DNA of 19,867 nt from JAHFOW01 sp964370795 (GTDB lineage Bacteria > Planctomycetota > Brocadiia > Brocadiales > Brocadiaceae), in contig CAYJME010000041.1 of assembly GCA_964370795.1 (NCBI GenBank), positions 1 through 19,867 on the forward strand. Direction: 5' to 3'. Numbering within the stretch: position 1 is the first letter of the stretch; each line of letters opens with the position of its first letter. Positions 15,176 to 19,867 of this stretch are shown one piece after another. A program made the translations under genes and the position numbers. A model generated the notes under the pieces. The model was not told the DNA's origin. It searched no databases and was given only the letters and a program-made list of their open reading frames with translations.

Positions 15176-16162
15176 ATGTCTTTTCCAACACATCGTATGA
15201 GAAGAACCCGACGGACAGAGACACTGCGGAGGATGCTGAGAGAGAATACCTTTGATGTAGACGATCTCATCTATCCTATGTTCGTCATTCATGGGAACAA
15301 CGTTAAAACAGAGTTAAAATCAATGCCTGGCATTTTTCATCTATCCGTAGATAAATTAGTCGAGGAGACAAAAGAAATATTTGACTTAGGTATTCCCGCA
15401 ATTTTGCTCTTTGGTCTTCCAGCACAAAAAGATGGTCAAGCGTCAGAAGCGTATGCGCCTGACGGTATTGTTCAGAGAGGAATTAGAGCGGTTAAGACAG
15501 CAGTCCCGGATCTTATAGTAATAACCGATGTATGTCTTTGTGAGTATATGACCCACTGTCATTGTGGAATTGTGGAAAACGGATATGTACTTAACGATCC
15601 TACCCTGGAACTTTTGTCCAAAACAGCTTTATCACATGCACGGGCTGGTGCAGATATGGTGGCGCCGGCTTCCATGATGGACGGAATGATCCAGGCTCTT
15701 CGCAAAACTTTGGATGTGAACGGATTCATCAATACCCTCATTATGTCGTATGCTTCAAAATATGCATCGAATTTATACAATCCATTTTTTAAAGAAGGTA
15801 CCAAATCGGTTGTTGCATTCGGTGATAAACGAACGCATCAGATGGATTATTCTAATGGTGACGAGGCGTTGCGCGAAGTGGCATTGGACATAGAGGAGGG
15901 GGCGGATATTGTAATAGTGAAGCCAGGTATGATGTATTTGGATATTGTTTATCGGGTTAAGCAGAAGTTCGGAATGCCTGTCGCTGTTTACAATGTGAGC
16001 GGGGAGTATGCAATGATTAAAGCCGCCGGGGCCGCAGGCTCAGTAAATGAAAAACAAGTAATGCTTGAAGTATTGACCGGCTTTAAGAGGGCGGGGGCTG
16101 ATTTGATAATAACTTATTTTGCAAAGGAAGCTGCCAGATTACTTCAAAAGTCAATCACATGA
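15176..16162 (+). CDS. hemB: Porphobilinogen synthase (delta-aminolevulinic acid dehydratase)
   Basis: This 328-residue cytosolic enzyme condenses two 5-aminolevulinate molecules to porphobilinogen in tetrapyrrole (heme) synthesis. It is full length for the family. The two Schiff-base lysines are Lys195 (SYASK) and Lys249 (VIVKPG). The zinc-site cysteines Cys120, Cys122 and Cys130 are present in DVCLCEYMTHCHCG, so it should be the zinc-dependent Cys3 type. An extra Cys128 replaces the glycine usual in this loop (SHGHCG). The ATG has an AGGGGG Shine-Dalgarno-like tract at 15166-15171. It is the last gene of the ligase-ligase-hemB run and ends 55 nt from the convergent ubiD-like gene, with no clear terminator between them. 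Confidence 0.97.
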   Translation: MSFPTHRMRRTRRTETLRRMLRENTFDVDDLIYPMFVIHGNNVKTELKSMPGIFHLSVDKLVEETKEIFDLGIPAILLFGLPAQKDGQASEAYAPDGIVQRGIRAVKTAVPDLIVITDVCLCEYMTHCHCGIVENGYVLNDPTLELLSKTALSHARAGADMVAPASMMDGMIQALRKTLDVNGFINTLIMSYASKYASNLYNPFFKEGTKSVVAFGDKRTHQMDYSNGDEALREVALDIEEGADIVIVKPGMMYLDIVYRVKQKFGMPVAVYNVSGEYAMIKAAGAAGSVNEKQVMLEVLTGFKRAGADLIITYFAKEAARLLQKSIT

Positions 16163-16217
16163 AATTACCACGATGCGGTGAATTTTTGCTTCTTTCCCAA
16201 ACAGTGTAAAGATGACC

Positions 16218-17333
16218 TTAAACATTTCGGTTCAGTAATTTGCGATAATTTCCAGCAAATTGAAATGCCCTGAATAATTTAAATTTTAATAAATAATTCT
16301 GTATTATTTTTTTTCGTCTGGAACCATGAAAATCTACAGCGTTAATATGTGAAAGAATCGAAAAGAGCAGGTGATCTTCGGAACCGGGCGGGCCAATTGC
16401 GGCGCCCCTGAATATGGGATTATTTCTTTGCCTCACGCATGTTGCCTCAAATATGCTTGCGCCCGGATTTACGCTCGGCATTCCTGTATAATCTAAAAAG
16501 GGACCATCCTGAGCTCTCTTGCCGGGTAAAATCTTTCCTTCAATAACTATTTCTGCATGAGCCGGAACCTCCAAACTAACACTGCGGCATGGTACCAGTT
16601 CAACCGGTTCTTGCATCAAACCTCCCGCAATGAAATACTCATCATATCCATAAGGTAAACCGGCTGCAGCGGCCATAATAATGCCTTCATCGGCGCCGAT
16701 GACAACTGCCATTTCCAATGGCTTACCCTTTTCTTCAGACTTTCTTACATGAGTATCAATGTGACTGTTCGGGGTGAAACTAATAGTAGCTTGTCGTGAA
16801 TTTAAAAGCATCATGCGATAAATGCCGACATTCCGTATACCGGTTTCTATATCTTTTGTTACATTTAAATGCCAGGTTCCAATAAATCTTCCTCCGTCAA
16901 TGTTGCTCCATAAAGGGACAGGAAGGTTGAAGAGATTTACATCTAAACCTGATGTAATATGATCATTGACCGGACCGTTTTTTACCAGAATTGGTTCTTG
17001 AGGATTTGAGAATCTTTTTTTAAATATGGTTACAATATCTTTATATTGAGTATCCGGCTCCAGTCCAAGAGCAAGAGCAATTCTGGAAAAAGAACCAAGT
17101 CCGTTTGTTAAAATACGATACCCCGGATAGTCCTTTACATTCCTGAATAATAAAGCTTTTGACGTAGCCGGAGAAGCCTGTAGGTTTCTTGTTTTCTCAC
17201 CGATCTCATATTTCCAGTCTATTTCTTCGTCAAACGTGATAAGCTCTTTTTCACGTTCCAATGCAGATATAAAATTTCTTAATTCCTTTTGAATGTTACA
17301 CCTATCAATAACAAATGTTTCCGTTCCAACCAT
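16218..17333 (-). CDS. UbiD-family (prFMN-dependent) decarboxylase, C-terminally shortened
   Basis: This is a 371-residue protein from the ATG at 17333; a TTG at 17366 would add 11 poorly conserved residues. Family members decarboxylate aromatic or unsaturated acids using prenylated FMN. It keeps the N-terminal motif LRNFISALEREKELITFDEE and IRNVGIYR, with Asn168 and Arg173, plus His191 and the Glu of YDEYFIAGG. The LEVPAHAEIVIEG segment keeps Glu255 and Glu261. These are where the family has cofactor/metal ligands and its Glu-Arg-Glu site, judged by eye. Similarity ends near residue 337. A 34-residue basic tail replaces about 120-150 residues of the usual C-terminal oligomerisation region, and no remnant exists beyond the stop because hemB occupies that DNA. 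It may be a degraded gene or a shortened variant, so no ubiD symbol is given. Confidence 0.8.
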   Translation of the reverse strand: MVGTETFVIDRCNIQKELRNFISALEREKELITFDEEIDWKYEIGEKTRNLQASPATSKALLFRNVKDYPGYRILTNGLGSFSRIALALGLEPDTQYKDIVTIFKKRFSNPQEPILVKNGPVNDHITSGLDVNLFNLPVPLWSNIDGGRFIGTWHLNVTKDIETGIRNVGIYRMMLLNSRQATISFTPNSHIDTHVRKSEEKGKPLEMAVVIGADEGIIMAAAAGLPYGYDEYFIAGGLMQEPVELVPCRSVSLEVPAHAEIVIEGKILPGKRAQDGPFLDYTGMPSVNPGASIFEATCVRQRNNPIFRGAAIGPPGSEDHLLFSILSHINAVDFHGSRRKKIIQNYLLKFKLFRAFQFAGNYRKLLNRNV

Positions 17334-17507
17334 ACAATACAATATCTTCGATGAGATGCTAAACAAAAATTAAAAAAATTACAAGCTTTTTAATCGTTCA
17401 TAGCGTCTATAGTGCAAGAGGATAAGGTTGAGAGATGCCGAATGGCCTTCTGATAATATTCCTTCTGTATGCCAGCTAAATGAAAATAGTTGGTAAATGC
17501 CCCTCAT

Positions 17508-17536
17508 TTTATACTTGACATATTTCACTTTATCAA
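17508..17536 (-). promoter_or_regulatory. Leftward promoter for the ubiD-like gene
   Basis: On the minus strand, TTGATA (17536-17531), a 17-nt spacer and TATAAA (17513-17508) form a good sigma70-type promoter. It predicts a transcript start near 17501 and a leader of about 168 nt. It physically overlaps the rightward promoter. Confidence 0.55.
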
Positions 17537-17543
17537 TGTTAAT
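17515..17543 (+). promoter_or_regulatory. Rightward promoter for the CsgG-like pair
   Basis: A consensus TTGACA at 17515-17520, a 17-nt spacer and GTTAAT at 17538-17543 predict a transcript start near 17550, about 95 nt upstream of the ATG at 17646. The -35 box lies inside the spacer of the leftward promoter, so polymerase could not bind both at once. Confidence 0.55.
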
Positions 17544-17645
17544 ACCTAAATAAGGCATATCAATATGGATTTAAGAGGGAAATTTTAAGCGAAAACATAA
17601 TGGCTTAAACATAATGAACCAATTATTTTAAAGGCGGTGTTAACC

Positions 17646-18863
17646 ATGATACATTATTCGGCAGATAAAAAAATGCAGCACACAGAATCAAATCATGCCG
17701 GACTATCCTATAGGCACGAAGGCGCTCTATGGGTAAAATTTCTTCCGGTATTTATGTTCATCCTTTTGGCTTTTCTCCCAAAGACTCTTTCGGCGGCAGA
17801 GCAGGATGCTCAGGGTATACGAACAGCAGCTATTTTTGTGGAAAACCGTGCGGGAAATGATCTGAATAACAAGGTATCTGTGCTGGAAGATTTTCTTACC
17901 AGCCACATAACGGAAAAGGGATACCGCATCCTGAGCAGAGAAGTACTCATTAACAGCATGCGGAATTATTCTTCTGAACCAGGGGAGGTGGAGACTGAAA
18001 CCCCAGGCGCAAAACTGGACAAACTCTTGAGTAACAACACATCCGCTTTACGACTGTCCCAGATGATGGGTGCTGACTACATCATTGTAGCCTCAATAAC
18101 TTCCGTAGGAACGGAAAAAAAGGTTTTTGGGGGCTATGGTGTAGAAACCGTCAATCTTATTACCAATTTACGCGCGAGCTACAAAATCATGGATGCTGGA
18201 GCGGGCGGAACATTGGTTTCAGACGCAATCAGAGTCAGCAAAACCGTGCGGTCAACGGGAAACAGTCATACAGAGAGTAGTGATACGGTTAATGAACTGT
18301 TGGATAATGCTGCAGTGAAAATTGCTGAAAGTCTCAGCCAAAAACAGATTGCCCCGCCACCACAGAAAACCAACCTTGTTGAAATTACAATCTCCTGCGG
18401 TATGCAGGACTTGGCGCAACTGCCGATAAGTGTGCCCGACGTCCGTTTAACGGAAAATCAAAAGATCATAATAGAGAATAACAACGCAGAAGTGCAGGTG
18501 TTGGATGTCACGGTGGAACTCAATGGCACAGTTATTGGTTCCGCTCCTGGCGTTTTCAAGGTAACGCCTGGACTTAATAAAATCCTTCTTTCCCGCGAGG
18601 GCTTTAAGGAATGGAAAAGGACAATAAATATTACTAACGGGCAAAGTCTCAAGGTGGCATTGCAGATGACTGATGCGGGATATAAACGATGGAAGGACAA
18701 TACCGATTTTCTGTATCTTATGAAGAAAGACGAAAAATTGACCGAAGCAGAGGTTGAACGTATAAAGGGTTTAGCTCAAATGTTTCGCCAAAGTGGATTT
18801 AAAGTAGACACAAAAGAAGATATAAAGGGAAAGACCAAATCAATTTATAGATTTTACCATTGA
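17646..18863 (+). CDS. Exported CsgG-like protein with C-terminal PEGA domain
   Basis: This is a 405-residue envelope protein. The ATG at 17646 has AAGGCGGT 7 nt upstream; a GTG at 17637 is in frame but inside that site. A signal peptide has a long polar n-region (about 32 residues), a hydrophobic core and an SLSAAE-like signal peptidase I site (sequence TLSAAEQ) at about residues 50-54. There is no lipobox. Residues about 55-240 have the CsgG/LpoB-like fold pattern (RTAAIFVENRAG, GYRILSREVL, LSQMMGADYIIVASITSVG). Residues about 290-345 form a PEGA domain (DVTVELNGTVIGSAPGVFKV, followed by REGFKEWKRTINI). The tail is helical and charged. The downstream CsgG-like gene begins 11 nt later, so the two probably act together in secretion, adhesion or cell-wall assembly. 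The exact role is unknown. Confidence 0.8.
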   Translation: MIHYSADKKMQHTESNHAGLSYRHEGALWVKFLPVFMFILLAFLPKTLSAAEQDAQGIRTAAIFVENRAGNDLNNKVSVLEDFLTSHITEKGYRILSREVLINSMRNYSSEPGEVETETPGAKLDKLLSNNTSALRLSQMMGADYIIVASITSVGTEKKVFGGYGVETVNLITNLRASYKIMDAGAGGTLVSDAIRVSKTVRSTGNSHTESSDTVNELLDNAAVKIAESLSQKQIAPPPQKTNLVEITISCGMQDLAQLPISVPDVRLTENQKIIIENNNAEVQVLDVTVELNGTVIGSAPGVFKVTPGLNKILLSREGFKEWKRTINITNGQSLKVALQMTDAGYKRWKDNTDFLYLMKKDEKLTEAEVERIKGLAQMFRQSGFKVDTKEDIKGKTKSIYRFYH

Positions 18864-18874
18864 TTGGAGCGTAT

Positions 18875-19777
18875 ATGAAAAATTCTTTATTCAGTAAAAT
18901 ATTTTTTATCTTATTTTTTTTAATTTTTCTCACCCCTTCTTTTGCCTGGGCGCAAAAAGAGACGTTGGGGGTCTCCAGCGTTAAACCCACGCCGGCGCTT
19001 GTGCAGGGTGTGGAACGCGCCGGTAAAAGGATACAGATGGACCGTGTAATACAATCCCTTAATGATCAACTCATTGACCGCGTTAATGCGACTCGAAAGT
19101 TCCAGGTAGTGGCCCGAAGCGATATGAAAGAGGTATTGCAGGAACAAGAGTTTGCATCATCCGGGAATATAGAACAAAATGATAAATCGACAGCACAACA
19201 GTTTAAGGTGGCAGGAGTAAAATATCTCCTTGTCTCGACAGTAGATGATTTCCAGGATTATATTGAAACGGCCACATTTCAAGGCACCGGCAGAAGTGTC
19301 ACCAAACGCATTATCAGGCTTTCCTGTGTTGGCAAGATCTACGATTCAACAACCGGAAAGCTAATAGAATCCGCAAATTTCCAAACGAGCAATAAAGATA
19401 TTTTCCAAAATCTGTCAAATATCAGTAGGGATAGCATGTTGAGTGATGAGTTACTTGTTGCAATCTCGCGTGAAATGGCAGAAAAAATTGCAAATCATGT
19501 AATAGACATCATTTTTCAGCCAAAGGTGCTTGCCAAAAGAGATAAACAAATTACCATAAATCGTGGCGAGGGTACGGACATCGCCGTAGGGCAAATCTGG
19601 AATGTTTTTGCTGCAGGTGAGGAATTGATAGACCCTGATACCAAAGAATCGCTGGGTAAAGAAGAAGTCCTCGTGGGCAAGGTAAAGATTACGAGCATCC
19701 TCCCCAAGACGTCAACGGCGGAAATCCTGGAAGACCTTGGAATTAACAAAGAAGCTATTTTGAGAAAGGCACAATAA
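18875..19777 (+). CDS. Exported CsgG-like protein with C-terminal FlgT-C-like domain
   Basis: This is a 300-residue protein. The ATG has GGAG 5 nt upstream; a TTG at 18860 overlapping the previous stop is in frame but would extend the n-region before a perfect signal peptide (MKNSLFSKIFFILFF, cleavage after FAWA). The CsgG-like domain spans about residues 25-215 (RKFQVVARSDMKEVLQEQEF, FKVAGVKYLLVSTVDDFQDY, VGKIYDSTTGKLIESANF). The C-terminal part (about 220-290) has ITINRGEGTDIAVGQIWNV and VGKVKITSILPKTSTAEILE, the pattern of the FlgT C-terminal domain. No lipobox is present, unlike CsgG itself, so it should be a soluble periplasmic or surface-associated protein. No curli subunit genes or flagellar genes are nearby, so both named systems are family resemblances only. 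Confidence 0.82.
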   Translation: MKNSLFSKIFFILFFLIFLTPSFAWAQKETLGVSSVKPTPALVQGVERAGKRIQMDRVIQSLNDQLIDRVNATRKFQVVARSDMKEVLQEQEFASSGNIEQNDKSTAQQFKVAGVKYLLVSTVDDFQDYIETATFQGTGRSVTKRIIRLSCVGKIYDSTTGKLIESANFQTSNKDIFQNLSNISRDSMLSDELLVAISREMAEKIANHVIDIIFQPKVLAKRDKQITINRGEGTDIAVGQIWNVFAAGEELIDPDTKESLGKEEVLVGKVKITSILPKTSTAEILEDLGINKEAILRKAQ

Positions 19778-19790
19778 GTCAGTTTTGAGT

Positions 19791-19811
19791 GTCATTGCGA
19801 GCGAAGCAATC
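19791..19811 (+). repeat. Dispersed intergenic palindrome at the right edge
   Basis: GTCATTGCGAGCGAAGCAATC contains the stem ATTGC (19794-19798) and GCAAT (19806-19810). This sequence type is a well-known dispersed repeat in many bacterial genomes and lies just after the second CsgG-like gene. It might act weakly as a 3' end structure, but it has no U-tract and is not called a terminator. Confidence 0.6.
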
Positions 19812-19867
19812 TTTCTCTAAAAATTTCTGGTATCAGTTTAGTATTTTGAAAATGGTAACTGTTTTGC

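Larger units (their letters stand above)
17334..17645. other. Divergent intergenic region between the ubiD-like gene and the CsgG-like pair
   Basis: This 312-bp AT-rich region has no credible gene. It holds two overlapping promoters (separate entries) and a short direct repeat CCTTCTG at 17446-17452 and 17461-17467. No RNA gene or strong hairpin was recognised. Confidence 0.6.

Noticed and set aside
16163..16217. Bidirectional terminator between hemB and the ubiD-like gene
   Set aside because: No stem of useful length with a U-tract could be found in the 55 bp.

Overview
The window is a gene-dense, moderately AT-rich stretch of a chromosome from a Gram-negative (diderm) bacterium. It encodes a TolC-type outer membrane protein, an RND pump, lipoprotein and Sec signal peptides and ArnT-like inner-membrane glycosyltransferases. 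Small palindromic repeats are scattered through it, some inside reading frames, and several starts lack a clear Shine-Dalgarno site. This fits a planctomycete-like genome, possibly of the anammox (Brocadiales) group. That placement is a guess from general character, because no taxonomic marker gene lies in the window.

Layout, left to right. (1) At 1-62 is the last 19 codons of a probable histidine kinase. (2) At 134-6747 is a heavy-metal-type tripartite efflux operon: TolC-like channel, HlyD/CusB-like adaptor, a Cys-rich exported accessory protein, and a CzcA/CusA-like RND pump. A pair of 7-bp direct repeats with 11-bp period, just upstream of a TATAAT box, suggests control by an OmpR/PhoB-type regulator, perhaps the partner of the kinase. 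(3) At 6910-12428 are two ArnT/PMT-family glycosyltransferases. The second overlaps by 4 nt an exported or membrane repeat protein that carries fifteen perfectly phased 11-residue repeats. (4) At 12530-16162 are two PaaK/CapK-like adenylate-forming ligases followed closely by hemB (porphobilinogen synthase). (5) At 16218-17333, on the minus strand, is a C-terminally shortened UbiD-family decarboxylase. (6) At 17646-19777 is a pair of exported CsgG-like proteins, one ending in a PEGA domain and one in a FlgT-C-like domain. (7) A dispersed-type repeat lies at the right edge.

The most unusual observations are these. The adaptor is translated through two palindromic repeats placed before its lipoprotein signal, and its core appears to lack the alpha-helical hairpin. 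The accessory gene between adaptor and pump is flanked by direct repeats that include a decayed copy of the pump gene's start, as if it was inserted there. Both glycosyltransferases carry a different intergenic-type palindrome in frame in the same cytoplasmic loop. The 11-residue YGDD repeat array belongs to no family I recognise. Overlapping divergent promoters separate ubiD from the CsgG-like pair.

No rRNA, tRNA, CRISPR array, complete insertion sequence or phage gene was recognised.
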